NCBI GenBank assembly: GCA_016718525.1
Contig: JADKDD010000002.1
Location: 1,597,949-1,661,948, forward strand
DNA length: 64,000 nt
Direction: 5' to 3'
Source of the DNA: Rhodocyclaceae bacterium
GTDB taxonomy: Bacteria > Pseudomonadota > Gammaproteobacteria > Burkholderiales > Rhodocyclaceae
The translations under genes and the position numbers were made by a program. Numbering within the stretch: the first letter of the stretch is position 1; every line of letters starts with the position of its first letter. Shown piece by piece: positions 46,690 to 55,474 of this stretch. The notes beneath the pieces are model-generated. The model ran no database searches. It saw nothing but the letters and a program-made list of their open reading frames with translations, and was not told where the DNA came from.

Positions 46690-48486
46690 TCATTTCGTCC
46701 CGCCTTTCGGTTTGTCCATATCGATGTAAATCCAATCCGCCAAAAGGATAGGGTGCTTTTTGTAACCTTGTACGTAGGGCTTCATCACCATATTGCGGGC
46801 GCGCGCCATGCTGAAATGGACAGCACCTGAATACTCGAGCAGGCGCGCCATATCGACGTACAGGGCGTCGCGTTCCGGGCCTGCCTGCATCCTTGCTGAT
46901 TTTTCATACATCTCGTCGTAACCAGGTACATCGGCACAGGAGTAGTTGCTCTGACCAATGTTCTTGCTATAAAAAAGTTGAAAGAAATTGTCGCCGTCCG
47001 GATAGTCGGCAATCCAGCGATTGGTCCGCATTTGCAATTGGCAGGCCTTTTCCGCTTTCAAGATTTCCGGGAATTTCTTCTTGTCGCTTTCCATCCGAAT
47101 CTTGATGCTGTTGAAGGTCTTCTGCCACATCTCCTCCTGCTGCCGCCCGAGTGAATCCGGGCGACTGGTGTAGGTAATTGCCAGGCGTTTGCCATCAGGC
47201 CACTGACGGAAGCCATCCGCGCCGACCTTGTAGCCGAATTTATCCAGCAAGGCATTGGCCAGCTTCACGTTGTGTTTGTCGGCTGAGCGAAAGTTCGGCA
47301 GATAGCCGACGACTCCCGGGGGTACCGGATAGTGCATCTTTTCCGCCTGCCCGTTGTGCACCACACGAATCTCTTCGGCGTCGTCATACGCCATGCCCAT
47401 GGCGCGGCGCAAGGCAATCTTTTCCTTGCTCATGCCGCCGGTCACCGGGTGTCGCATGCTGAAATAGGGGTACTGGATTTCCGGATCAATGATGCGCGAA
47501 AGTTTGGCGCCAGCTGCAACAAACTCGGCGTTGAGCTCACTGCCGTTCATGACCTTCGGCGCCAAAATCCCTTCCAGGTGAAACAAGTCCAGTTCGCCAC
47601 CCTGAAAAGCCAATAGCCGCGCCTGATCCTCTTCCATGATGGCAATTTCAATCTTGCCGATGGTAGGCAGAACTTTGCCTTGCATGGCTTTGACCAGCTC
47701 CTCGTCACCGGGCTCTTGTGCCTTGTAGTCCCAGACATGACCGCGGTAAACCGGATTGGCAGTCAGCGTAATCAGCGACGAGCGCGCCCATTTGTCGAGG
47801 CGATACGGGCCGGTGCCGACCGGATGCGCCATGATGTCGAGCGGGCCGTAGTGTTCGGCAACCTCCCGCGCAACTGCCGCCGTGGTGGGCATGGCCAGGA
47901 TATACGGGTAGTTGAAGTCAGGGCCCTCGAGCGTGATCTTCAAGGTATGGCGATCAACCGCTTCAAGCCCGGCGATCTTGCTGTCATAGTCGAATTTCCC
48001 TGACTTTTCCGCTGCCTTGATCAGCGCATTCATGCCAAGAATTTTGCCTTCAACCAAATATCGCCACGGTGAGTGAAGCTTGGGATCGGCCAGGCGCTTG
48101 AGTGAATAGATGTAATCCTCAGCGACCAATTCTCTCGGCTTGCCCTTGAAGGCAATGTCATCGGTAAACAAAATGCCCTGCTTGAGTTTGAAGGTATAGA
48201 CCTTGCCCCCCTCAGACATGACCGGCAATTCAGCGGCGCGCGGCGCCAATTTTGACGGTCGCGCCAGATAGTCGTAAGTCAGCAACGACTCAAACATCGC
48301 CTCAACGACCGTGTTTGAATACAGATCACTGACTTGCGCCGGATCAAAGCCGGTCTCGGCAACCGGGAACTGGTAGCGAAAAACCTTGTTCGGATCGGGT
48401 TGCGGGCCTGCTGCAAAACTGGTAACGGAGATCAGTAGCGCCGTGGCCATGCCGGCAATACGCCCGAAGGTGCGATGACTCATCAT
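46690..48486 (-). CDS. Peptide-binding protein of ABC transporter (second copy)
   Basis: A 598-residue periplasmic SBP_bac_5 protein with a signal peptide ending near residue 25 (SVTSFAA-GPQP). Core segments are ESLLTYDYLARPSKLAPRAAE and DRHTLKITLEGPDFNYPYIL. It is a paralogue of the gene just upstream, with the same domain layout but clearly diverged sequence. The start overlaps that gene by ATGA. It may widen the substrate range of the single transporter. Confidence 0.9.
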   Translation of the reverse strand: MMSHRTFGRIAGMATALLISVTSFAAGPQPDPNKVFRYQFPVAETGFDPAQVSDLYSNTVVEAMFESLLTYDYLARPSKLAPRAAELPVMSEGGKVYTFKLKQGILFTDDIAFKGKPRELVAEDYIYSLKRLADPKLHSPWRYLVEGKILGMNALIKAAEKSGKFDYDSKIAGLEAVDRHTLKITLEGPDFNYPYILAMPTTAAVAREVAEHYGPLDIMAHPVGTGPYRLDKWARSSLITLTANPVYRGHVWDYKAQEPGDEELVKAMQGKVLPTIGKIEIAIMEEDQARLLAFQGGELDLFHLEGILAPKVMNGSELNAEFVAAGAKLSRIIDPEIQYPYFSMRHPVTGGMSKEKIALRRAMGMAYDDAEEIRVVHNGQAEKMHYPVPPGVVGYLPNFRSADKHNVKLANALLDKFGYKVGADGFRQWPDGKRLAITYTSRPDSLGRQQEEMWQKTFNSIKIRMESDKKKFPEILKAEKACQLQMRTNRWIADYPDGDNFFQLFYSKNIGQSNYSCADVPGYDEMYEKSARMQAGPERDALYVDMARLLEYSGAVHFSMARARNMVMKPYVQGYKKHPILLADWIYIDMDKPKGGTK

Positions 48487-50312
48487 GGCTTCCCTTTGCC
48501 GCTGTAGGCTGCGTTTCGTTTGTCCAGATCAATATCCATGTACATGAATTCGGCGTGCAGCATGGGATGTTTCTTGTAGCCCTGAACGCCTGCCTGAGTC
48601 AAAGTTGATCTCACTCGCGAAATACCGATTTTCCAGGCGCCATCGTATTCCATCTGGCGACTCATCATTTGGTAGAGTTTGTCGCGTTTCGGCGAGTGCG
48701 GCATCCTCAGTGACATTTCATACATCCGATTGAACACGGGCGAGTTATAGCAGCCATTATTGGACTGGCCCGAATTCGGACCATACAGAAGCTGGAGGAA
48801 ATTTTCACCATCGGGATAATCCGCACTCCAGGCCGAACCCCACATCTGAAGCTGGCAATCCTTGGCGGCTTTCAGATTGTCGGCAAAGTTTCCTTTTTTA
48901 ACCTTGAGTTTGAGGCCGATTCGTTCAAGCGAGGCGTTCCACAGTTTGTCGTACTCGCCGCTAACTTGAGTGGCTTCCGAGGTCAGCGTAATTTCCAGTG
49001 GTGAGCCATCCGGATTGTTGCGCCAGCCTTCGGCATTCTTCTTGAAGCCAAACTTGTCCAGCAACTTGTTGGCCGCATCGGGGTTGTAGTGGTTAACCCC
49101 ACGGTAATTCGGGTCGTAACCAACCACCCCGCGCGGAATCGGCATCAGGTTGGGAATTGCCTGACCCTTGCGCACGACCCGTGCTTCCTTTTCCATGTCG
49201 TAACTCATGATCATCGCGCGGCGCAACGCGATGCGGTCCTTTGACGAACCGCCGGTTACCTTATCCTTAAAGTTGATCAAGTAATAGGTGGTCTCGGCAT
49301 CCACGGTGTCGTGACGTTTCATGCCCAGTGCCTTCAGTTCCGGCTTCAGACCCTTACCGTCCTGCCACGACTCCGCGATGTTGCCGATGCGCGTAATCAT
49401 GTCTGTCTCGCCTTTGGCGTAGGACAAAAATTTGCTGTGCTCTTCCTCGACCACCGTAATCTCGACGCGCCCGATGCGCGGCATCATTTTGCCTTGCATT
49501 TCGGCAACGATTTCCGCATCGGCAGGGTCATCGCCTGCTTTGAAATCCCACTTGAAGCCGCGATAATTCGGGTTGGCCACCAGGACGATTTTGTGTCCCC
49601 GGACATACTCTTTCAGCATGTAGGCGTTGGTCCCCACCAGATGGCCGCCAAGGTCGTCCTTGTACGCCTCGACCACTTCCCGCGCGGTGCCAATACAAGA
49701 GGCCATCGCCATGATGTACAGAAAATTGTAGTCAGTGGCATTGAGCCGAATCTTGAGCGTGTAGCGATCGACCGCCTGCAAGCCTTCGACTTTGGCGTCG
49801 TAATCAAAGCGCCCCGATTTCTCGGCCGCTTTGGACAGTGCGTCCAGTCCGACGATCTTGCCTTCAAACAGGAATCGCCATTGGGAACGAACCTTGGGAT
49901 CCATAAAGCGCTTGAAGCTGAATACATAGTCATCTGCGGTCAGCTCGCGCTTCTTTCCCTTGAACACCGGATCCGGCGCGAAATAGATTCCCTTGCGCAG
50001 CTTGAAGGTATAGGTCCGGCCGTCGTCTTCCACCAGTGGCATGGCCTCGGCAGCGAGGGGAATCAGTTTCGACGGACGCGCCACGTAATCGTAGGTGAGC
50101 AAGCTTTCGCCAACGGTTTCCATGATCTTGCCGGAATAATAGTTGGCGGTTATTGCCGGGTCGAAGCCTGCGTCCTGTGCTTCTATGGTGGTTCGCAAGA
50201 CCTTGGCGGGATCGGCTGCTGCCAATAAGCCAGTAGAAATCAAACTGCAAAAAATTGCCGCAAGGGCAGGTAATCCGGTAAATCCGGTGCGTAGCAAAGC
50301 CCTGATTGCCAT
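48483..50312 (-). CDS. Peptide-binding protein of ABC transporter (first copy)
   Basis: A 609-residue periplasmic SBP_bac_5 protein with signal peptide (LISTGLLAA-ADPAK). It shares ESLLTYDYVARPSKLIPLAAE and later NPNYRG and DYPDGENFLQLLYGPN with the second copy. It is the first gene of the minus-strand operon and is divergent from the TonB-dependent receptor. Confidence 0.9.
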   Translation of the reverse strand: MAIRALLRTGFTGLPALAAIFCSLISTGLLAAADPAKVLRTTIEAQDAGFDPAITANYYSGKIMETVGESLLTYDYVARPSKLIPLAAEAMPLVEDDGRTYTFKLRKGIYFAPDPVFKGKKRELTADDYVFSFKRFMDPKVRSQWRFLFEGKIVGLDALSKAAEKSGRFDYDAKVEGLQAVDRYTLKIRLNATDYNFLYIMAMASCIGTAREVVEAYKDDLGGHLVGTNAYMLKEYVRGHKIVLVANPNYRGFKWDFKAGDDPADAEIVAEMQGKMMPRIGRVEITVVEEEHSKFLSYAKGETDMITRIGNIAESWQDGKGLKPELKALGMKRHDTVDAETTYYLINFKDKVTGGSSKDRIALRRAMIMSYDMEKEARVVRKGQAIPNLMPIPRGVVGYDPNYRGVNHYNPDAANKLLDKFGFKKNAEGWRNNPDGSPLEITLTSEATQVSGEYDKLWNASLERIGLKLKVKKGNFADNLKAAKDCQLQMWGSAWSADYPDGENFLQLLYGPNSGQSNNGCYNSPVFNRMYEMSLRMPHSPKRDKLYQMMSRQMEYDGAWKIGISRVRSTLTQAGVQGYKKHPMLHAEFMYMDIDLDKRNAAYSGKGKP

Positions 50313-50373
50313 CGTAAATTTCCGGTAAAGCCCCTCGACACGTCAATTCCAGCCCAACGCCCTCGGTGTAGCG

Positions 50374-50399
50374 AGTTGGTGCCGGCGACACGCCGTTAC
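50374..50399 (+). repeat. Dispersed repeat, copy 9 (one core mismatch)
   Basis: AGTTGGTGCCG differs from the core by one base; it is followed by GCGAC and ACGCCGTT. It lies 62 bp upstream of the first peptide-binding gene. Confidence 0.7.
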
Positions 50400-50554
50400 G
50401 GTGAAGCGGCGGATTCTAATCCCGGCCAAAGTCAGACTCAACGGGAAAAAATGGTGCACTGCGGTTGCTGTCGAAAGCGCTTCAACGTTGATGAGTGAAT
50501 GCGCAGCGTTCGAAAAATGTAACGTTCAGCCTGAATATTGTGAGTCCGAGACAA

Positions 50555-50576
50555 GTGTGTGAATTTCGCAACACAC
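50555..50576. promoter_or_regulatory. Inverted repeat upstream of TonB receptor
   Basis: GTGTGT and ACACAC are separated by GAATTTCGCA. It lies 167 bp upstream of the receptor start and could be an operator. Confidence 0.4.
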
Positions 50577-50647
50577 TTTCCAGAAGTTGCGTTTCAAGCT
50601 TACGAAAGGTTACACGCCGATGACGATGCTGTTACAGTCGTGCCACA

Positions 50648-50672
50648 TTTCGCACTGCAGTTTGGTGCGAAA
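50648..50672. promoter_or_regulatory. TTTCGCAC/GTGCGAAA inverted repeat upstream of TonB receptor
   Basis: Two perfect 8-base arms are separated by 9 bases, centred about 83 bp before the receptor ATG. The arm sequence TTTCGCA also occurs in the spacer of the repeat at 50555-50576. This looks like an operator for a dimeric regulator; the regulator is not known. Confidence 0.5.
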
Positions 50673-50742
50673 CATCTCGACTGCGCCGCTAGTACCGTGG
50701 CGCAATCTATTTTTGACGTTGGAATCAGATTTAGGAGAAAAC

Positions 50743-53694
50743 ATGATTCTCAAAAAGAAACAAATCGCAGTTGTGGTTGGTCAGGCCGTCAGCCTGATGG
50801 TTTTGGTGGGTAGTACCGCAGCATTGGCACAAACCGCCAACCCGATTCAACGGGTTGAGGTAACGGGTTCCAACATTACCCGTGCCGAGCAGGAAACTGC
50901 CTCGCCGATTCAATACGTCACCCGTGACGACATCGAAAAATCAGGCAAATCCACCGTTGCCGAGCTGCTGCAAACCCTGGCGATTGACAACCAGGGTTCG
51001 GTTCCGACCACCTTCGGTAACGGCTTCGCCTCTGGCGCGTCCGGCATGTCCTTGCGTGGCTTGGGTGCTGCTTCGACCCTCGTGCTGATCAACGGTCGCC
51101 GCGTTGCACCTTACGGTCTGGCTGACGACGGTCAGAAAGTATTTACCGACATCAACATGATTCCTTCGGAAATGGTTGAGCGGATCGAAATCGTGAAAGA
51201 CGGCGCCTCAGCCATCTACGGTTCCGACGCTATCGCCGGCGTGGTTAACGTGATCATGCGTAAGGACTATCAAGGCAAAGCCATCAAAGTCAAAGGTGGC
51301 ACGTCGAATGACGGTGACGGTAACGAATACACCGTGGCGGCAATTGCCGGTTTTGGTGACTACGCCAAAGACAAATACAACGCAATCTTCAACTTTGAAT
51401 ACATCAAGAAAGAAGAGATCTGGAATCGCGATCGTGCCGGTCGTGGCAGCTACATCGGCCGTTCCGATTTGCGCCCGCTTGGCTGGACCGCCAATGAGGG
51501 CTTCGGCGGTACCGGTATCCTCTTGTGGGGCAATGCGACCGGCACGGCAAATCCGGGTGACGGGGCAGGCGCTGGTAGTGCTATCAATGGTAACGTACGC
51601 CTACCACCGACACCGACTAGACCCAACGATTACTATAATCGGGGCAATCCGACAGCCAACGGAGCCGGCTTCACCAACATACAACCTGGCGCTGCCTGTG
51701 CCAATTTGACCAGCCATCCACAGGGTGACCCGGGTGGTGGTTGCCTGATCGACGCCGCCCAGCAGTATTCTCAAATCCAACCTGCATCTGAGTCATACAA
51801 TGTGTTTGGCCGCTTTACCAAAGAAATCAACGCCAATATGCAGGGGTATGCCGAGGCACAGTTCTACGAAAATAAATCAACATCATCCGGCACGCCATCC
51901 GGTGTTAGCGCAAACGTAGGTTACCCGGGTGGTGCGGTCAGCAATGCGGCGATCGCTTTGGGTGCTGCACATCCGGACAACCCCTATTTGGGGTCGCCGG
52001 GTCGCTTGCGTTATCTGGCCGATGATGTCGGTCCTCGCGTCGGCAATGTCGATAACAAGTTTTATCGATTTGTTGCGGGCCTGAAAGGCGTGATGTACGA
52101 GTGGGATTACGACACGGCTGTGTTGTACTCGAAGGACAAAGTCTCAAACAGCCGTACCGGATTCCTGCAGCGCAATGTCACTTTTGCATTGCTCAACCCG
52201 ACGGGCAACAATCCTAATCCGACCCTTCCTGGTGATGCGGCTTTCGCCAACAACGCTGCTCGTGCAGCGGCACAAAGTGCCGCCTATGCCGCTTTGCCGG
52301 CTGGAACTTTATGGCGTATTGCTGAGAATGCCGGCCTGAATTCCGCCGCGATGTATGCCGCCTTGTCGCCAACGATCAGCAACGATGCCCAGTCTGAAGT
52401 CGCCCAAATCGACTTCAAGATTTCGCGTGAAATGGGTCAGTTGCCGGGTGGTCCGATCGGTATCGCTTTCGGTACCGAGTATCGCTACGAATCTTTGAGC
52501 CTGGACCCGACGTCGGGCACCGACACCGGCAATATTATTGGCCTCGGTTATTCTGCTTATAGTGGTTCCCGTAACGTGCTTGCAGCGTTCACCGAAGTGA
52601 TTCTGCCGATCGCCAAGACGGTCGAAGTGTCGACAGCAATTCGTTACGACCACTATACCAACGTCGAACATTCCATCACGCCACGGATTGCCGGTAAATG
52701 GTATGCGATGCCTAACCTGTTGGTCCGCAGTTCCTACGGCCAGGGCTTCCGTGCTCCTAGCCCGGCTGAAAACGGCGCAGGTGGATTGTCGGCATTCTCT
52801 ACCGGCGTTGATACGACACGTTGTGCACTTGGTGTTGCTGGAACCTGTACCGCAGGTACGGTTAACATCATTACCAGCCCCAACCCGGACCTCAAGCCGG
52901 AAACCTCTGATACCTTCAGTATCGGTATGGTGTGGGATCCATTGCCAAAAACCAGCGTAGGGTTTGACTGGTGGCAGATCAAGCGCAAAAATGAAATCAA
53001 TCAGACGCAGACTCAAACGTCTATTGATGTTGGTAATGTTTCGCGCGACCCGTCAACCGCTACGGCGGTTCCAGGTGATCCGGGCGGAATCGTCTCAGTG
53101 TTCGCTCAATACGAGAACTCAAACTCCTCCACCGTTAACGGCATCGACATTACGTTTAGTCGCGACTGGGGATTGCCGGCTGGGTATGGCAAGCTGGTTA
53201 ATACCGTGACTTGGACCCACCTGTACAAGTGGGAGCGTCAGGAATCAGCAGCCAATGGCGGTGGCAAGTTTGATTACGCCGGTTACCATGGCAACTGCGA
53301 CGTGACCAACTGTATCGGCACGCCGGATGACCGTCTCAATGCCAGTCTTGAGTGGTCATACAACCAGTGGATCGTCGCTACCAACCTGAACTATCGTGGA
53401 GAGATCAAAAACACCGACTATAAAGGCGCATATGCAGTCAGTGGTTGTAATGAGGTATTGCCGAGCGGGGTGGATGCACCGAAGGGTTGTAAAGTTGCTT
53501 CCTTCAAAACGGTGGATCTGAATGTTCGCTACAACATGAACAAGAACCTTCAGATCTTCGGCAATGTGCGTAACCTGTTTAACGAAAAGGCGCCGATGGA
53601 TCTCTACACCTACGGCGCAACTTCGTACAACCCGCTTGACGCAAGTGGTGCTATCGGCACTTTCTTCAGCGGCGGTGTGAAGTACTCGTTCTAA
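50743..53694 (+). CDS. TonB-dependent outer-membrane receptor
   Basis: A 983-residue receptor. The signal peptide ends near residue 29 (STAALAQ), followed by VEVTGSNITRAEQ, a plug domain (GMSLRGLGAASTLVLINGRR, IEIVKDGASAIYGSDAIAGVVNVI) and a 22-strand type barrel ending in the terminal aromatic GVKYSF. Several loops are rich in Gly, Asn and Pro. ATG 50743 has AGGAGA upstream. Lying between two peptide ABC systems, it is likely to import peptides or a peptide-like compound. No iron-related gene is nearby. Confidence 0.92.
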   Translation: MILKKKQIAVVVGQAVSLMVLVGSTAALAQTANPIQRVEVTGSNITRAEQETASPIQYVTRDDIEKSGKSTVAELLQTLAIDNQGSVPTTFGNGFASGASGMSLRGLGAASTLVLINGRRVAPYGLADDGQKVFTDINMIPSEMVERIEIVKDGASAIYGSDAIAGVVNVIMRKDYQGKAIKVKGGTSNDGDGNEYTVAAIAGFGDYAKDKYNAIFNFEYIKKEEIWNRDRAGRGSYIGRSDLRPLGWTANEGFGGTGILLWGNATGTANPGDGAGAGSAINGNVRLPPTPTRPNDYYNRGNPTANGAGFTNIQPGAACANLTSHPQGDPGGGCLIDAAQQYSQIQPASESYNVFGRFTKEINANMQGYAEAQFYENKSTSSGTPSGVSANVGYPGGAVSNAAIALGAAHPDNPYLGSPGRLRYLADDVGPRVGNVDNKFYRFVAGLKGVMYEWDYDTAVLYSKDKVSNSRTGFLQRNVTFALLNPTGNNPNPTLPGDAAFANNAARAAAQSAAYAALPAGTLWRIAENAGLNSAAMYAALSPTISNDAQSEVAQIDFKISREMGQLPGGPIGIAFGTEYRYESLSLDPTSGTDTGNIIGLGYSAYSGSRNVLAAFTEVILPIAKTVEVSTAIRYDHYTNVEHSITPRIAGKWYAMPNLLVRSSYGQGFRAPSPAENGAGGLSAFSTGVDTTRCALGVAGTCTAGTVNIITSPNPDLKPETSDTFSIGMVWDPLPKTSVGFDWWQIKRKNEINQTQTQTSIDVGNVSRDPSTATAVPGDPGGIVSVFAQYENSNSSTVNGIDITFSRDWGLPAGYGKLVNTVTWTHLYKWERQESAANGGGKFDYAGYHGNCDVTNCIGTPDDRLNASLEWSYNQWIVATNLNYRGEIKNTDYKGAYAVSGCNEVLPSGVDAPKGCKVASFKTVDLNVRYNMNKNLQIFGNVRNLFNEKAPMDLYTYGATSYNPLDASGAIGTFFSGGVKYSF

Positions 53695-53782
53695 GCTGTA
53701 GCAATAATCGAAACCACAGGGGACTGACCACGTTTAACCGGAACGTCCTCTGGCGCCAGATTTAACCGGCGCACAGCATTAC

Positions 53783-53820
53783 CTGAAACCCCATTCCGTG
53801 AAAGCGGAATGGGGTTTCAG
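53783..53820 (+). terminator. Strong hairpin terminator after TonB receptor
   Basis: A perfect 16-pair stem (CTGAAACCCCATTCCG and its complement) around the loop TGAAAG is followed by CTTTTTGG. It should end receptor transcription. Confidence 0.85.
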
Positions 53821-53881
53821 CTTTTTGGTTTAAATAACGCTGCGAACGGTGAGTGTGAACATCCGTGATGTGCCCAAAATT

Positions 53882-53901
53882 CGTTGGTGCTGCGGTACGA
53901 A
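53882..53901 (+). repeat. Dispersed GTTGGTGCTG repeat, copy 10 (partial)
   Basis: The core CGTTGGTGCTG is followed by CGGTACG and runs straight into the 53-bp direct repeat at 53897. The right half is poorly kept. Confidence 0.5.
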
Positions 53902-53949
53902 TTTCCCGCGCAACATAGCGTGATTCGGTATCATCCACGGCCATGCTGC
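53897..53949 (+). repeat. 53-bp direct repeat, left copy
   Basis: Identical over 53 bases to 55422-55474. It starts ACGAATTTCCCGCGC and ends CCATGCTGC. The right copy is the leader and first codons of the Dpp permease, so this left copy brings a second permease start codon (ATG 53943) in front of the broken DUF4258-like gene. Confidence 0.95.
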
Positions 53950-54179
53950 AGATGACCGATTACTTTAAGAATGATGTGCTTAACAAACGGACTTATATTC
54001 GTTTGGAGTGGTGTGCTGAAGCGCTCGCCAACCCGCTGCGGCGCGTGGTGTAACCCGAAGATGGTCGTATCCGGCATTGGCTTTGGGTAGAGGAACTAGC
54101 CCGCTTCGTGCGTGTGGTTACAGTTCCCGACGGTGTTACCGTCCATAATGCTTTTCCTGACAGGAGATTTAAGCCATGA
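53943..54179 (+). pseudogene. DUF4258-like gene with internal stop
   Basis: The frame from ATG 53952 (or 53943 in the repeat) reads MTDYFKNDVLNKRTYIRLEW, ALANPLRRVV, then TAA at 54051-54053, and goes on without a frame change as PEDGRIRHWLWVEELARF, VRVVTVPDGVTVHNAF and PDRRFKP to TGA 54177-54179. Both halves resemble one small DUF4258-type protein, where a glutamine codon (CAA) would fit at the stop. The gene end overlaps the DUF2283 start by ATGA. One base change (CAA to TAA) thus probably inactivated it. DUF4258 proteins are often found paired with DUF2283 proteins. Confidence 0.7.
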
Positions 54180-54391
54180 GACTGAACTACGATGCAGCGA
54201 CCGATTCGCTTTACATTCATCTGGCCGAGCGCGCGTCCGTGGATTCTGACGAGGTGGTAGACGGCGTCGTGTTGGATTACGATGCGACCGGCGCATTGGT
54301 CGGTATCGATGTGCAACATGCCAGCACCAAGGCAGACATTCACCACTTGGCCTTGAGTCACCTGCCGCTGACACAATTGGAAGCCGCTTAA
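54176..54391 (+). CDS. DUF2283 domain protein
   Basis: A 71-residue protein (MRLNYDAATDSLYIHLAERA, then VVLDYDATGALVGIDVQHAS) that matches DUF2283. These small proteins are thought to be antitoxin-like partners of DUF4258 proteins, but this is not firmly shown. It has AGGAGATTTAAGCC upstream and overlaps the broken gene by ATGA. Confidence 0.85.
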   Translation: MRLNYDAATDSLYIHLAERASVDSDEVVDGVVLDYDATGALVGIDVQHASTKADIHHLALSHLPLTQLEAA

Positions 54392-54420
54392 GCAGAAAAC
54401 CACGGTCGCACCAGCACCGC

Positions 54421-54468
54421 AAAAATCAGGCTCTCACCGCGCTAGTGGCGGAATGGGACTTGATTTTT
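54421..54468. promoter_or_regulatory. Inverted repeat between DUF2283 and MNT genes
   Basis: AAAAATCA and TGATTTTT enclose 32 bases with a small CCGC/GCGG stem. It may terminate the DUF2283 unit or be an operator for the following toxin-antitoxin pair. Confidence 0.4.
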
Positions 54469-54537
54469 GGCAGAGTGGTTCGTTCGCTGGATAAACGATG
54501 CGCTGACAAGCGACTAGGTACGCGCTATCCTGCACTT

Positions 54538-54885
54538 ATGAGATCAATCGCTGACATCGATGTGAAAACCGCCAACGCTACTCGCACCTTCATCGAAAAG
54601 GTGGCGAATGACTATCACTTGGTTGGTGCAATCCTCTTTGGCAGTCGCGCACGAAAGTCTTATAGGCCTGATAGTGATGCGGATGTGGCCGTGCTGCTTA
54701 AAGGTCGCTCTGGCAAGTTTGTTGCAACAAAATTGGCAATGGCGGATATTGCCTATGACGTGCTGCTCGAAATGGGTATCCGTATTCAGCCGCTTCCAAT
54801 CTGGGAAGATGAGTGGGAACATCCGGAAACCTATTCAAACCCTCGTTTGTTGCGCAACATCGAGCGTGACGGGATTCGCCTTTGA
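54538..54885 (+). CDS. MNT nucleotidyltransferase antitoxin
   Basis: The 115-residue protein carries the minimal nucleotidyltransferase signature GSX10DXD, here GSRARKSYRPDSDAD. In the HepT-MntA type of system this enzyme adds AMP groups to the HEPN toxin and so neutralises it. I chose ATG 54538; an in-frame GTG at 54445 would add 31 unrelated residues. The stop overlaps the HEPN start. Confidence 0.88.
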   Translation: MRSIADIDVKTANATRTFIEKVANDYHLVGAILFGSRARKSYRPDSDADVAVLLKGRSGKFVATKLAMADIAYDVLLEMGIRIQPLPIWEDEWEHPETYSNPRLLRNIERDGIRL

Positions 54886-55274
54886 GCCCTCAATTTCTGC
54901 ACGCGAAAGCGGTTCGAGCTGCACAATCTGCCAAAGTGCTGCTTTACAATGGCGATAGTGACGGAGCTTGCAATCGATCTTACTACGCCATGTTTGATGC
55001 GGCACGAGCAGCCTTGCTTGCATCCGGTTCACCGGTCGAACCCGAAGTCGCCCGGACACACAGCGGCCTGATCTCAGCTTTCAGTCTCCATCTGGTCAAA
55101 ACGGGTCGGGTTCCGGTTGAGCTTGGCAAAGCGTTAAATAAAGTCGAAGAGCTGCGCTTGATTGCCGATTACAAGGGCGATCCGGTTGAGCTCGCTGACG
55201 CTGCTTGGGCGGTACTTCAGGCGGAGGCATTTGTCGAGGCAATGAAGAATCTGTTTCTGTCGAATCTGGAATAA
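54882..55274 (+). CDS. HEPN domain protein (toxin of MNT-HEPN pair)
   Basis: A 130-residue all-helical protein of the UPF0332/COG1895 HEPN group: ACNRSYYAMFDAARAALLAS, then RTHSGLISAFSLHLVKTG and EELRLIADYKG. HEPN toxins are RNases or related nucleic-acid enzymes; an RX4-6H-type residue pair is the usual active site, but I cannot mark it surely here. It starts with TTG at 54882, overlapping the MNT stop by TTGA. Confidence 0.85.
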   Translation: MSPQFLHAKAVRAAQSAKVLLYNGDSDGACNRSYYAMFDAARAALLASGSPVEPEVARTHSGLISAFSLHLVKTGRVPVELGKALNKVEELRLIADYKGDPVELADAAWAVLQAEAFVEAMKNLFLSNLE

Positions 55275-55421
55275 GCTGTTATGCCGAAGAATTGGCAAAA
55301 ATAAAGAGAATGCGATAAACCGGAGGTTCCCCTGACTCTCAGTTCATCGAGAGCGCAGCAACACATCAGAACTTCATCCCGCTAGCAGCGGATGGAGCGT
55401 TGTCTTTTCGGCATTGCTGCC

Positions 55422-55474
55422 ACGAATTTCCCGCGCAACATAGCGTGATTCGGTATCATCCACGGCCATGCTGC
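55422..55474 (+). repeat. 53-bp direct repeat, right copy
   Basis: The second copy of the repeat at 53897-53949. It holds the last 46 bases before the Dpp permease ATG (55468) and the first seven bases of the gene, so this is probably the ancestral copy. Confidence 0.95.

Larger units (their letters stand above)
50313..50742. promoter_or_regulatory. Divergent intergenic region with inverted repeats
   Basis: This 430-bp gap separates the minus-strand peptide operon and the receptor gene. It holds a dispersed repeat (50374-50399) and two perfect inverted repeats described separately. I see no gene in it: the reading frame running into the receptor from 50587 lacks a signal-peptide-like start. 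Confidence 0.6.

Noticed and set aside
53762..53944. Minus-strand frame sharing MAVDDTESRYVAREIR with another at 55374-55844
   Set aside because: The shared residues come only from the 53-bp direct repeat read backwards; neither frame continues as a known protein.
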